Shown: positions 24,721 to 35,164, counted from the first letter of the stretch. The stretch: DNA of 45,050 nucleotides from Clostridia bacterium (GCA_017549365.1 JAFYUZ010000097.1:1-45050); one strand, 5' to 3'. Notes: a model not told the origin generated them from the letters alone. A program made the numbers and translations.

Positions 24721-27700
24721 TTACTTTGCAAATTCTTCGTACTGAACTTCGGCGTACTTGGGGGTCGCATATCCGCGAAGAGTATAAAGTTCTGTGGCGG
24801 TTACTATCTTGTAACCGTTATTTATCGCTTCGGGGATCACAACTTCAAGCACGGGCGCGTTTTGTTCCATGTCGTGGATCAAAACAACGCGTCCGTCGCC
24901 GATGGCTTTGCGGAGTCTTGTCAGTCGTGTTTCATAAGTCATTTCTGCTTTCCAGTCGCCGTTGAGGCTGTAACCGCCCATGCAGGGAATCGGAATTACC
25001 GAGAAAGCATCTGCGGACATTGCAAGGCCGGGAGCTCTGAAAACCTTTGGATAAACGCCCGTCTGTGCATAAACTGCATTTTGACAAGCATTAAAGTTTT
25101 CAAGAACAGCTTCTTTGGAAAGCTGATGGATCGTTGCGCCGGAGTTTGCGTGGTTGCCGATCTCACAACCTGCAGAAAGCATTCTGTTCAATACTTCTTT
25201 TGTGCTTGCGTTACATTTTACACCCATAACGAAGAATGTTGCATGAACACCGTACTTCTCGAAAATATCAAGAAGCATACCGGAAGATGGGATTTCTGGA
25301 CCATCGTCGATGGTAAGAGCAAACATTTTGCCAAATCCGTTGTCCACACCTGCCACGGCGGCACCTCCGATACGAACGTTTACAGTTCCGTCGCTTGTGG
25401 GATTGAACTTAAGCTGGATCTTGTGGGTGCCGTAGGCAAGCTCTTGTTCAAATACGATAAGCTGGGTGTGTGCATATTTCTGGAAAGCGAGCAGGTCTTC
25501 GTCTATTTCTGCCTTTTTCCAGCCGTGTCCATCGATCTGATATTCGATATCAAAGCCGGATGCGTTCATGCCAAAGATAAGTCCGAATGCTGTACCTGTA
25601 AAGGTGAATTCCGCTGTGGCATCTGTGCCGGAGAAGATGACAGAATCTTTTGTCACCGCAACGTTTTCAGCCGCAGTATCGGTGCCGTACATCGACGAGG
25701 TAAGACCTGCGCCTGCTGTTGCGGTGCCCGATACTGTAAATTCGGATGCGGGGATGATCGAAGGATTAAGCCAGAGCGAGCGGTTTATCTGCTCGGGCAT
25801 ATTCGCCGCGTGGTCTTTCTTTGCGGGGAAGTAAACGGGAGTGTCAACGAGAAGCTCTGCAAGGAAATTTTTGATCTGCTCAAAGTATATGCCGTATCCC
25901 TCTGCGCTCGGATGCAGATTGTCTACGGTATAGCGGTAATTACCATCAGATTCGTTCGTGGCGCCGTTCTGTGTCATAAGCGCCTGCATGGGAATACCCA
26001 TGTCGATGCATTCGATGCCGTAGCTTTGTGCTATCTTGATATATTCCGCACGGGATGCGGATGATTCGCTTCTTGCGGTGAATACGAATACGATATCAGC
26101 GTGAGGATTTGCCGCATAAATGTTTCTTACAAGCGATTCGATCTGACGGGAAATATCGGCGTTTGTCTGCTCGATGTCTGCGGAATATGTCCAGTCGTTG
26201 GATGTAAATTCCACAAACACAAGATCGGGCATATCGTGGCCGTTTTCGTTCATAAGGTGATCTTCAAGACGGAAGATGCCAAAGTTTGTTGCCGTGTCCG
26301 AAATACCTGCGTTGATCGCTTCGATCTCGGCTTCGGGAAATGTTTCTTTAAGCCAGCTTGTGGTTCTGTTTACGTACGAAAGGTTTATGTCGCCGCCTGT
26401 TGCGGAAACTGTGCCGTTTTGTACAAGCTTTGCGGCCGACGAGCCGTAGGTGATAGAGCCGCCGAGGTAGCCGACAGTGAGCTTCTTGTCGTTTTTAAGT
26501 GCGCGATAGGTGTTGGCAAGGGGATTTTTAACACCGTCGGTCTTGGAAAGAATGTTGTTGTAAAGGAACGAAAGAACTTCTTCTCTGTTTTCTTCGGGAC
26601 AACATTCTGCGCCGTTTTCGTAAATTACCGATGCTACCTTGTACATGTTTGCACTGTATTGCTCGCCGTATACCGTGTGTTCAACGCCCGAAGCGTCGGT
26701 GTAGGTTACATAAGCGCGTGCACTGTAGTTTGTTGCAAGGTTTTCGTCGGAAATACCGATAAGTACCGCGGTGTATCTGTCGTGTCCGTCAAGAATTTCA
26801 AAGGTGTTCTTTGCGGGAACGGTTTTTGCCGCATAGTCCTTTTCGTTGTAAGAGTAAACCGCACCCTTTTCAAGCTTTTTGCCCGGAAGAACGGCGCTGG
26901 GAACAACGATGGTGCCGTAGCTTATTCCGTTGCTTGCATTGAATGCTTCGTTTTCGGGATCAATCACCGCATTTGCACTGTTAAGAGCAACGAGAGCAGC
27001 TCTTGTTTCGTGGGTGATGTTGTTGATAAATCTGAGACCTGTGGGCTCCTTGATTCTGATCTGTACACCCTCGCAGTAGAAGTCTTTTTCGGAAAGCTCT
27101 ATCCATTTTGCATAGATCTTTGTGCCAGCGGTAACGTTACTGCCGTTTGCAATGGGTGTGTTGAGCGCTTCGTCCGAATACCAACCGCCAAAGAGGTGAC
27201 CTGCTTTTATAATGTCGGCAGGGAAGGTAATCTTACCGCTTGCCGTTATGGTAACACCGTCTTCTGCACCGAAAACGTGATCCTTTGTGCCGTCGTTTAC
27301 TTTGATAACGATATCAAGATCGTTGACGTCACCGTAGGTTACGTTGGTGGTGCCTGTTGAAAGTGTGATTTCGCAAGGAGAGTATATGTAAGTTTCTTTT
27401 CCGCCGTTTTCAAGGATGGCGTAGTTGCCCTCGTCGGGAGTGATTGCAAACTTGCCTGCAACAGTCTTGCCGTTTTCGTATACGAAATCGACTTTTCCGC
27501 CCTCGCCTGAGAAGACGAGATATTTGTTTGCAAGGTTATCAACTGTGGTATCGATCGTTGTTACGGTCGTGCCGTTGTTGAATATCGCCATTACGGCGCC
27601 GTTTATGGTGGGAGCGTAGTTGTTAAGACCAAGCTTGATAACCTTGATCGTGCCGCCGTCTGCCTTTATCGCAACGTTCGAGTTGAACACAACGCCCTTG

Positions 27701-30700
27701 TGGCCTGACGACCAACCGTCGCCGCCGATGATAAGGTTGTTTATCGTGCCGCCTGTTATTGCAAGCTTGGAATCGCCCGATACAGTGTGGTTGCTGCTTG
27801 CGGCGATAGAACCGAGGACCATCTTATTCCAGGTGCCCGAAGATATCTCAACATCGTGAACTCCCGTGCCCTGTGTGCCGTAGTTTCCGCCGGCAACTAT
27901 CTGATGGCTGCCCGAAACTGTTACGTTTTCGCCAAGAACAACTTTGTTTCCGCAAAGAGAAATCCATGCGTAAAGTCCGTTGGTGAACTTGATGTTTTTG
28001 AGAGTGAGGGGAGATTTCACCGAGTATCCGCCGTTGGCTGTGGTGTAAAGCTCGGAATTTGCGTTATATCCCGAAATAGTAAGCATTCCGGTGTAGCCTT
28101 GGAGATTGGTAGGCAAAAGATACGAGCCGATGATCTTTACTTCAAAGGGCTTTGCGGAATCCGCAAGACTTATTGCCTTTTCAATCGATGCAATGGGGGT
28201 TTCTGCTGTTTCACCATCATTTGCATCGCTTCCGTTTGCGCTGTCAACATAGAAGAGAGTGGGTGCAACGTACGGGGGAGGAGTGATAACACTGTCGGTG
28301 TCGGAATCCACGGTGTTGCCGTTTGCGTCCTTACAAATTGCGTATACCTTGCGGTTGTTGTCAACGTTTTGAATATTGCCGTCCCAACCTTCGAGTGTGT
28401 AGCCTTCTGCAAGAGTGTAGCTTGTGGGATAGCTTGCATCTTCGCCTTCAACGATCACCTGCTTTTCCACAATTGTTTCTTTGTCTGTGCCGTAGAATTC
28501 AACTGTGTATGTGGTGTCGCCAAAGTCAACGGGGCTTTCCCAGTCGCCAAAGTTTTCGTGCATGTACTTGTAGGTCACGACCTTGATCTTGCCTGCATTC
28601 TGCTGTTCGATAAGGTATTCGCAGAAAGCTCTGAGGTTATCTTCGGAAACTTCCGTAAGATCGTGGCCGTAGATAACTTCCCACGTCTTGTTTGTGGCGT
28701 TGGTTTCAACAATACCCTTGAGCTGATCGAGTGTTCTGCCCGAGAACCAGTTGCGCTGCTTCCAGTACTGGGTGGAAAGTCCGTATTTGTCGGAGTACTT
28801 GTAATATTTGTTGGTGATAAGTTCGATAAGTCCGCGGTATTCTGTATCGGTCACTGCAATTTGTCCGGTACCGCCCGCAAGAATAATACCGTTTACGTTA
28901 AAGCCTTCTTCTGTGAGGATCTTGTAAGAATCACCGAGCTGGGTTTCAACGTCTTCCCAGCTTGTCACAAAGGGCTTGATTACCATGTGGCTCTTGGTAT
29001 GCGAAAGAATTTCGCCGCCGCGGTCCTGAAGCTCATGCAAAGCTGTGGGGTTGTTCTTTATGTTGTTGGAAGGAACAGCGGCGCAAAGAGGCAGGTTGTA
29101 TTCCTTGCTTACGATCTCAAAGATCTTCTGGAAATCTGTTCTTACGTCGTCAAAGATAAGAGTGATATATCCCTTGTCCATCTCTTTCCAGGTCATGGGT
29201 ATGGTCTTACCGGGGTTGGGAGGATAGAAACCGTAGGATATCTTTGTTGTGCCGGGATTCAAGGTTATCTCACCGCTTTCGGTAATTGTTGTGACATTAT
29301 CGCCGTTTTCTACAAGGGCGTTATTTATAGCATCGCTGTCGATGGTAAGAATGAATTTTCCTGCAATGGCGTTGCCTTCCTCATCAACCGCGGGAACAAT
29401 GCTTCCGCCCTCGCCCGACGTGATGAAATATTTTCCGCCTGCCGAAATGCTGTCAAGTGTCGAATCGTATACGGGGGATGTGGTGTTGTTGCTTATAACA
29501 ACAAGCGAGCCTTTGATGGCGGTGGGACTGCCGTTGCCTGTGGCAATGGCAGAAACTTTTCCTATCGATCCGCCGTTGTGCATGATAACAACGCTCTTTT
29601 CAAAGGTGGTTGCGCCGCAAGCGCCCCAGCTTGTCGAACCGAGAAGAATGTTGGAAACCGATCCGCCGTTTATGTTGATGTTGGCATCATTTTTAACAGA
29701 AAATCCTGCCGATGCGGGCATGATGGCACCCACGTTGAATTTTCCTGTAAAGTTGCCTTCGTTTACCGTTACGTTGATGTCGTCTGTCGACGAGGCGCCC
29801 TGACTTCCGCCAAAAACAAACCAGTCATCACTCGACGTGGTCGAAAAGCCTTCGTCAAAGGTTATGTCTTTTCCACGTGTTACAACATATGCATTGTTGC
29901 CGCGCTTGTATGTAATGTTCTTCAATGTGACGGGACCGCCAAAGCTTATGCCGTCTCCTGCGTTCGATGTGATGGAAGCACCTTCTTCATATCCTTCGAT
30001 GCTGATATGTCCCGAGTGTGAAGCGTAATCTGCGCCCGAGATCGTGTAGTCACCGATGACGAAAATGAAGCCGTCGTTTGCATTAAGAGCTGTCATCGCA
30101 GTCTTCATACTGCAAGGAGTGGCAGGAGAGGTTCCGTCACCCGTCGCGCCGCTCTTGACGTAGTATTTAAGTCCTTCGTTTTCTTTGGTGGTGGCAGAAA
30201 TGGTGCCTTTGCCGTCGTCTTTCCAACTGTCGAATACGTATATCGACGAGAAAGAGGGAATGGCAAGAGCATTCTTCACTGCATCAACAGAATTTGCGGT
30301 CTTTATGGTGTAGGTGCCGGGCTCTGTGATGGTGATATAACCGTCAACCGAGTACCAGGCGGTCTTAAGATCCTGCGATTGAGCATATACAATGCGATCC
30401 GAGTCCACAGAATATTTACCTGCGGTATCTGTTACGTCAAGAACAGCGCCGCTTTCAACCGTAAGGTCATATATATCAGCGGATTCTGCTCTTGTCGTGT
30501 CCTTGTATGCAGTAAAGCTGTTTGTTCCGACCGTTGCGCCGTTGTTGCGGATAAGCTGGAAAGCGCCTTCAATAACGGGCTGATAAGCGTCGGTCTTGTC
30601 GGATCTGTTGATGATTCCTTTAAGAGTTGTGCCGTCGAGCACAACATTTACGTTTTTCTTGAAGAGAGCGTAGGTGTTTGCCATGTTGTCAACCGTAAGG

Positions 30701-32670
30701 TTGCAGGTGTTTCCTGCGCCGATCTTCATGGTTACGTTTTCGTTAAAGGTCATTATACCCGAGTTGTTGTAACCGGTGAAGTTGATGTAGGAGAAACCTT
30801 TTGTCGCGTTGTCGGCAAACTCGATCACCTGGGGAGAGGTGAAGGTTTTTGTCTGTCTTGCGCCGCCGCCGATACCGCCGGAGTATGATCTTCCTTCAAA
30901 GGTGAAGGCGTCAGATGTGGCGTTGTAGGAGCTGGAATACCACTTGACTCCCGAATCGATCTTGAGATCATAACCCATGCAGTAAAAGTCCCAATAGTAG
31001 TTGATTCTCGAATCTATCATCTTGATATCCTTAAGAATTGTGGGACCGGTAAGAGCGATATTTCCACCCTTGTTGTTTTCTGCCATGTAAGTGTTTGTCC
31101 AGGCAAGTCTTGAGGGACTTGCAGGATCTGCGCTCGTAATAAGCAGAGTTGCCGCATGCGCGGGAATATCTGCCATGGATGCGTGGAAAACGTTGCCGAG
31201 CTCTGCTTTTTTCACAGAAGCCACGTCGTCATACTCGCCCTTCACGATCTTTATGGTAACCGTGTCGTCTGCATCATACGAGGCGTTTATAATAGCAACT
31301 ACTGTTGCAAACGAACCGGGTGTGCTTTCGGAAAGACCGTTGCCGGTTGCGCCGTGCTTGACGTAATATACGATTTCTTTATCATCATCTTCTTCGTCGT
31401 CGGAAAAAGCGCCCTTGGCGGTGAGAACGCCTGCCACGGAATCATCCCATTCGGAAAAACCGGCAGGAGCAAGCACTGCGTTTTTGATAGATGCAAGGTC
31501 TGCCGCGTTCTTTACGGTGTATGTGCCGGGAGCGGCAATGTTTATTTTTCCGTCCACGCTGTAATATACGGTTTTAAGGTCAGCCGACTGTGCATAGGCG
31601 ATCTTGTTGCCGCTTGCGGTATAAGAGCCTGCCTTTGACGTAACGTCAAGCGAGATGCCTTCTTCAACCGTGATATCATAAAGCTTGGAGATAAGGTTTT
31701 CGGCGATCGACTGCGATTCAATCGTCGTGCCGGGGTTCTTGATGATCTGCAGAGCGCCGTCGATAACAGTACCCTTGGATTCGGCTCTTGTGGAATTAAG
31801 CAGCGGAACCTTTGTGCCATTGAGAACGATGTTGACGTTCTTCTTGAAATGGGCGTAGCCGCCGTTCATATTGTCGACAGTAATCTTGTACGCTGTACCT
31901 TTACCGATCTTGTAGGTGATGTCTTCGTTAAAGGTCATGGCACCGGAAGTGTCGTAACCCGAAATGGCAAAACCGTTGGTGTTGCCAAGGTTCATATTGT
32001 CGGCAACCTCAATTACAGCAGCTGTCGAGAAGGTTTTTTTCGAACGCGAACCGCCGTGGATCGGAGACAGAGAGTTTTCGCCCTTGAGATTAAGGGTTGT
32101 TCCTCCGACGACCTTGGGAGAATACCATTCTATATCTCCGCAGATCTTCACAGAATGCGAGTTCGCATAAAAATCCGCGTGCCAGTTGTTTCTGCCGTCG
32201 AGCAGCTTGACCTTGGTGATAACCACAGGACCCGAAAGCTCAACGTTGCAGTTGTTGTTTTCGCTGGATTTGAGACTGTAAAAGTTTTTGTAGGTAAGCC
32301 ACGAAAGATCGTTTTCGTCCGCACTTGTAAGCACAAGAGTTGCGGAGTGAGCGGGAATGTCGGAAATCGAAGCAAGTCCGATGGCGGATATATCCGTGTA
32401 TGTATCTGCTTCGTTTGCGGCTTTCACGATCTTTACGGTTACTGTGTCGTCAGCACCGTACTTTTCGTTTATGTCTGCAACAACCGTTGCAAACGAACCG
32501 GGGGTGTCTTTTGTCAGACCGTTTCCTGTTGCGCCGTGCTGAACGTAGTAAACTCCCTCTTCCGAAAGCGGCTGTGTTTCGCCTTCGGCAAAAGCTGTAA
32601 AACAGCAGACCGAAAGCACCATGCACAAGGAAAGAAGAATACCAAGACAGCTTCTCAACTTGTTTTTCAT
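24721..32670 (-). CDS. Giant secreted multidomain glycan-active protein
   Basis: 2649 residues. Signal peptide 1-28 (KNKLR, hydrophobic core, AFA before EG). Then three related beta-helix units opening with YYVQHGATGNG (about 38), YYVKHGATGNG (about 435) and YYVKSGATGDG (about 835). About 1160-1375 is a NodB-like deacetylase with Asp1174/1175 and an intact HxxxH (His1224, His1228). An InlB-like repeat follows (about 1387-1440), a fourth beta-helix (about 1472-1770), a GGWYSD repeat near 1830, an unassigned domain (about 1860-2040), an SGNH esterase (about 2060-2275; GGSIT, SND, LHPSAEGY), a likely sugar-binding domain, and a last NodB domain from about 2445 (Asp2455/2456, His2507, but Gly2511 for the second His). 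No sortase or SLH signal. ATG at 32670 has AGGAG 7 bases upstream. Likely removes acetyl groups from a polysaccharide outside the cell. Confidence 0.88.
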   Translation of the reverse strand: MKNKLRSCLGILLSLCMVLSVCCFTAFAEGETQPLSEEGVYYVQHGATGNGLTKDTPGSFATVVADINEKYGADDTVTVKIVKAANEADTYTDISAIGLASISDIPAHSATLVLTSADENDLSWLTYKNFYSLKSSENNNCNVELSGPVVITKVKLLDGRNNWHADFYANSHSVKICGDIEWYSPKVVGGTTLNLKGENSLSPIHGGSRSKKTFSTAAVIEVADNMNLGNTNGFAISGYDTSGAMTFNEDITYKIGKGTAYKITVDNMNGGYAHFKKNVNIVLNGTKVPLLNSTRAESKGTVIDGALQIIKNPGTTIESQSIAENLISKLYDITVEEGISLDVTSKAGSYTASGNKIAYAQSADLKTVYYSVDGKINIAAPGTYTVKNAADLASIKNAVLAPAGFSEWDDSVAGVLTAKGAFSDDEEDDDKEIVYYVKHGATGNGLSESTPGSFATVVAIINASYDADDTVTIKIVKGEYDDVASVKKAELGNVFHASMADIPAHAATLLITSADPASPSRLAWTNTYMAENNKGGNIALTGPTILKDIKMIDSRINYYWDFYCMGYDLKIDSGVKWYSSSYNATSDAFTFEGRSYSGGIGGGARQTKTFTSPQVIEFADNATKGFSYINFTGYNNSGIMTFNENVTMKIGAGNTCNLTVDNMANTYALFKKNVNVVLDGTTLKGIINRSDKTDAYQPVIEGAFQLIRNNGATVGTNSFTAYKDTTRAESADIYDLTVESGAVLDVTDTAGKYSVDSDRIVYAQSQDLKTAWYSVDGYITITEPGTYTIKTANSVDAVKNALAIPSFSSIYVFDSWKDDGKGTISATTKENEGLKYYVKSGATGDGTSPATPCSMKTAMTALNANDGFIFVIGDYTISGADYASHSGHISIEGYEEGASITSNAGDGISFGGPVTLKNITYKRGNNAYVVTRGKDITFDEGFSTTSSDDWFVFGGSQGASSTDDINVTVNEGNFTGKFNVGAIMPASAGFSVKNDANININGGSVSNILLGSTSWGACGATTFEKSVVIMHNGGSIGKVSAIATGNGSPTAIKGSLVVISNNTTSPVYDSTLDSISAGGKYFITSGEGGSIVPAVDEEGNAIAGKFILTIDSDAINNALVENGDNVTTITESGEITLNPGTTKISYGFYPPNPGKTIPMTWKEMDKGYITLIFDDVRTDFQKIFEIVSKEYNLPLCAAVPSNNIKNNPTALHELQDRGGEILSHTKSHMVIKPFVTSWEDVETQLGDSYKILTEEGFNVNGIILAGGTGQIAVTDTEYRGLIELITNKYYKYSDKYGLSTQYWKQRNWFSGRTLDQLKGIVETNATNKTWEVIYGHDLTEVSEDNLRAFCEYLIEQQNAGKIKVVTYKYMHENFGDWESPVDFGDTTYTVEFYGTDKETIVEKQVIVEGEDASYPTSYTLAEGYTLEGWDGNIQNVDNNRKVYAICKDANGNTVDSDTDSVITPPPYVAPTLFYVDSANGSDANDGETAETPIASIEKAISLADSAKPFEVKIIGSYLLPTNLQGYTGMLTISGYNANSELYTTANGGYSVKSPLTLKNIKFTNGLYAWISLCGNKVVLGENVTVSGSHQIVAGGNYGTQGTGVHDVEISSGTWNKMVLGSIAASSNHTVSGDSKLAITGGTINNLIIGGDGWSSGHKGVVFNSNVAIKADGGTIKVIKLGLNNYAPTINGAVMAIFNNGTTVTTIDTTVDNLANKYLVFSGEGGKVDFVYENGKTVAGKFAITPDEGNYAILENGGKETYIYSPCEITLSTGTTNVTYGDVNDLDIVIKVNDGTKDHVFGAEDGVTITASGKITFPADIIKAGHLFGGWYSDEALNTPIANGSNVTAGTKIYAKWIELSEKDFYCEGVQIRIKEPTGLRFINNITHETRAALVALNSANAVIDPENEAFNASNGISYGTIVVPSAVLPGKKLEKGAVYSYNEKDYAAKTVPAKNTFEILDGHDRYTAVLIGISDENLATNYSARAYVTYTDASGVEHTVYGEQYSANMYKVASVIYENGAECCPEENREEVLSFLYNNILSKTDGVKNPLANTYRALKNDKKLTVGYLGGSITYGSSAAKLVQNGTVSATGGDINLSYVNRTTSWLKETFPEAEIEAINAGISDTATNFGIFRLEDHLMNENGHDMPDLVFVEFTSNDWTYSADIEQTNADISRQIESLVRNIYAANPHADIVFVFTARSESSASRAEYIKIAQSYGIECIDMGIPMQALMTQNGATNESDGNYRYTVDNLHPSAEGYGIYFEQIKNFLAELLVDTPVYFPAKKDHAANMPEQINRSLWLNPSIIPASEFTVSGTATAGAGLTSSMYGTDTAAENVAVTKDSVIFSGTDATAEFTFTGTAFGLIFGMNASGFDIEYQIDGHGWKKAEIDEDLLAFQKYAHTQLIVFEQELAYGTHKIQLKFNPTSDGTVNVRIGGAAVAGVDNGFGKMFALTIDDGPEIPSSGMLLDIFEKYGVHATFFVMGVKCNASTKEVLNRMLSAGCEIGNHANSGATIHQLSKEAVLENFNACQNAVYAQTGVYPKVFRAPGLAMSADAFSVIPIPCMGGYSLNGDWKAEMTYETRLTRLRKAIGDGRVVLIHDMEQNAPVLEVVIPEAINNGYKIVTATELYTLRGYATPKYAEVQYEEFAK

Positions 32671-32812
32671 AATTTTTCTCCTTTGCGGGTGAGATTTGTA
32701 ATGCTCCGTGCCGAAAACGAGGTCGGATTTTATGTCATTTGCTGTTTTGTGTTCGATTTTCACATTCAAAGCATAAAATCAAGCGCGTCTTTGGTGCGGA
32801 TTGTACAACTAC

Positions 32813-32841
32813 ATTATATAATTTATAGAATGCTTTGTCAA
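32813..32841 (-). promoter_or_regulatory. Full-consensus promoter of the giant gene
   Basis: Minus strand TTGACA (32836-32841), 17 bases, TATAAT (32813-32818). The leader to the ATG at 32670 is about 135 bases. This rules out the open frame upstream of 32670 as the start only in part; the ribosome binding site decides it. Confidence 0.8.
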
Positions 32842-32881
32842 TACTTTCCGACTTTTTGCAAAAAAAACTTTATTTACTGCA

Positions 32882-32911
32882 ACAAGAAACCCCGATGCGT
32901 ATGCATCGGGG
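32882..32911 (-). terminator. Terminator of the glycyl radical enzyme gene
   Basis: CCCCGATGC (32890-32898) pairs with GCATCGGGG (32903-32911) around GTAT. On the minus strand it is followed by TTTCTTG. It separates this gene from the giant gene's promoter. Confidence 0.75.
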
Positions 32912-32917
32912 CGATGT

Positions 32918-35164
32918 TCAGTAGCTTATGCCTTCGGCACGCTTAATGTATGCGTCCTGTTCTTCTTTGGCCATATCGTTCCACAAAATATTCCATCCGC
33001 AGACTCTTACCTGAAGATTTTTGTAGTTTTCAGGATGAGCCTGGGCGTCCTTTAAAAGCTCGGGACTGAAAATGTTGAAGTGTATCGAATGACCGCCTTT
33101 GTTTATATATGTGTAAAGCACCGAATAAAGCGCTTCAAGTCCGTCCTCTCCCTGCACTGCCGAGGGATGAAGCATTGCATCAAGGCAGGCACCCACCGTA
33201 CAAAGAACGGTGTCTATCGTTGTTACAGATTTGATAAGTGCGGTTATGCCGCTTTTGTCAGATCCCGGTGCAGGGGAAGCATTTTTTGATGTTTCCTCGC
33301 CTGCAAATCGGCCGTCGGGTGTTGCCTTTGTGGCTTTGCCGTGGATAACAAAAGCTCTTGCCGAGTGAAGCTCAAGCCCTTTGTATGGCTGGCCGTGGCC
33401 GTTTGTAAGTGAAGAACTGCAGCTTACCAGCGCTTTGATGATAGCGGGGGCATAAAGGTCTGCCGCCTCATTGCCGTTGCCGTATTTAAGCTTTGAATTT
33501 TGTGCTATAAGACGGTATTTTTCATATCCTTCCCAGTTGTTGTCAAGCGCTTTTTTAAGTTCGGGCAGGGTAAGAAGCTTTTTGTCAAAAACAAGCTCTT
33601 TCACCGCCATAAGAGCATCTATCGCAGAGCCGAGGGCGGAAAGCGTGCCGCCCGAGATATTCTCGATTCCGTTGTCGAGAGCATCGGTAAGCGTTTCCAC
33701 GCACTCGTTTATGGTGCAAGAGAACATAAGCGACGGATTTATGGTTTGTATCTGCGCTTCTTGCGGACGAAGTGCTCCGATGTAATTAAGATAAAGATGT
33801 GTTAAATGTTCAAGATAAAGTGAATAAAATTCTTCAAAGCTTGATATTTCCGAAACATCCTTTGTCTTTAAGCTCAGCTGTTTTCCCGTGACCGTATCAA
33901 AACCGCTGTCAATAACCATCGAGACGGGCTTCAAAGCGTTGAAGTAAATGCACGAAATACCGATGCCCTTGTTCTTTACCTTGTATTCGTAACAACCCGA
34001 CATAACAGAGTCACAGGCTTCCTCATAGGTAGCACCGCGTGACATAAGAGCTTTGGTTATTGCATCATCGCTGGTGAAAACAATGCTTGTGTTGCCGTGA
34101 CGGATCATTTCAAGCGCTTTCAGAACAAAATCCTTCGGGGTATCGTTGTTGACCTTTATCTGGATCTTGGGATTAAAAATTCCAAGCTTGTCATAAACGT
34201 CAAGTATCACATACGAAAGCTCGTTTACAAGAGTTTTCTTGTATGCCGTTCTGCCTGCAAGATAAAAAGGCTGTCCCCAATAGTTTGCGATCGAAGACCA
34301 TTGCATAAGAAAGTAGCCGATAAATTCCGCAATTTCTTCTTTTGAAAATCTTCCACTTTCAACGTCGTTTTTAAAATAGGGGAGAAGAGTGGAATCAAGT
34401 CCGTATCCGAGCGAACGCACCTGGTAGTGATCTATGCTTTCGCTCAGCATGAAATAAATATAGATGAGCTGCAGCACGTCGTAGGTGGTCTTTGGTGCAC
34501 CGTCGCGAAGATTTTTCAGACATTCCGAAATAACAGGTGCTTTTTCAAAGCTTTTTGTCAAAGAATATTCGTAAAGTCTGTCGATAAAGCGGATTATTGC
34601 AAGACATTCTATTTTTGCCCCTTTAAAAAACTCTTCTTTCTTTTCGGTAAGCGTACCTTCTGCTTTGTGTTTTTCGAAAGAAGCCTCAAGGCGGTTGAGT
34701 ATACCTTTAAAACCAAGGGCGCAAAGAGAATCCCAGTCGGGCACGGTGTGGTCATAGTCAAGCCAGCCGTAGCAGATTCCTGCGTTACCGTAATCGTCCA
34801 GCAGCTGTCTTTCATCGGAATACTTTTTGTTGAGCTCGTCTCTCCATTTAAAAACAGTGTGGGGGGAGATTGTTCGGCCCCAGCTGTACAGACCGATAAA
34901 ATAATCGTGCTCGTTAACGTCAATGCGCGTGTTGTCAAGCACAAATTCAAACAGTTTTGCTTTGATAACGGGACGTGAAAAATTGTCATAAAGGGTTGCC
35001 GCATAATCGGCAAGCTTTTCTTTCAGTTCTTCGTCGGAAAGTCCTGTGGATTCATCATAGTCATAGCCGTGGTAAGCCATTCTGTTAAAAAAGTCGTATT
35101 CCTCGTCAAGCTTGTGATATTTGTTTTCAATCACTTCTCTGTCGGACAAAAGCGTTTTAAACAT
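32918..35164 (-). CDS. Glycyl radical enzyme, PFL-like, substrate unknown
   Basis: 748 residues. Pyruvate-formate-lyase-like barrel with the C-terminal glycyl radical motif VRVCGWN, Gly723, 26 residues from the end as in the family. The thiyl cysteine is Cys391 in SGCYEY, followed two residues on by Glu393; this C-x-E arrangement is that of the dehydratase and C-N lyase branch (diol dehydratase, CutC, HypD types), not of pyruvate formate-lyase with its Cys-Cys pair. The usual RVSGY around the glycine reads RVCGW, so this is a divergent subfamily. It needs a radical SAM activase, and none is in the window. Oxygen sensitivity implies an anaerobe. ATG at 35164 has AAAGGAG upstream. An AraC gene diverges from it. 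Confidence 0.85.
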   Translation of the reverse strand: MFKTLLSDREVIENKYHKLDEEYDFFNRMAYHGYDYDESTGLSDEELKEKLADYAATLYDNFSRPVIKAKLFEFVLDNTRIDVNEHDYFIGLYSWGRTISPHTVFKWRDELNKKYSDERQLLDDYGNAGICYGWLDYDHTVPDWDSLCALGFKGILNRLEASFEKHKAEGTLTEKKEEFFKGAKIECLAIIRFIDRLYEYSLTKSFEKAPVISECLKNLRDGAPKTTYDVLQLIYIYFMLSESIDHYQVRSLGYGLDSTLLPYFKNDVESGRFSKEEIAEFIGYFLMQWSSIANYWGQPFYLAGRTAYKKTLVNELSYVILDVYDKLGIFNPKIQIKVNNDTPKDFVLKALEMIRHGNTSIVFTSDDAITKALMSRGATYEEACDSVMSGCYEYKVKNKGIGISCIYFNALKPVSMVIDSGFDTVTGKQLSLKTKDVSEISSFEEFYSLYLEHLTHLYLNYIGALRPQEAQIQTINPSLMFSCTINECVETLTDALDNGIENISGGTLSALGSAIDALMAVKELVFDKKLLTLPELKKALDNNWEGYEKYRLIAQNSKLKYGNGNEAADLYAPAIIKALVSCSSSLTNGHGQPYKGLELHSARAFVIHGKATKATPDGRFAGEETSKNASPAPGSDKSGITALIKSVTTIDTVLCTVGACLDAMLHPSAVQGEDGLEALYSVLYTYINKGGHSIHFNIFSPELLKDAQAHPENYKNLQVRVCGWNILWNDMAKEEQDAYIKRAEGISY

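Noticed and set aside
27787..30021. Long open frames on the plus strand opposite the giant gene (also 24862-26064, 26101-27360)
   Set aside because: They lie wholly antisense to a coherent multidomain protein, are rich in Cys, Val and Phe as expected of a complement frame, and have no ribosome binding site or recognisable domain.
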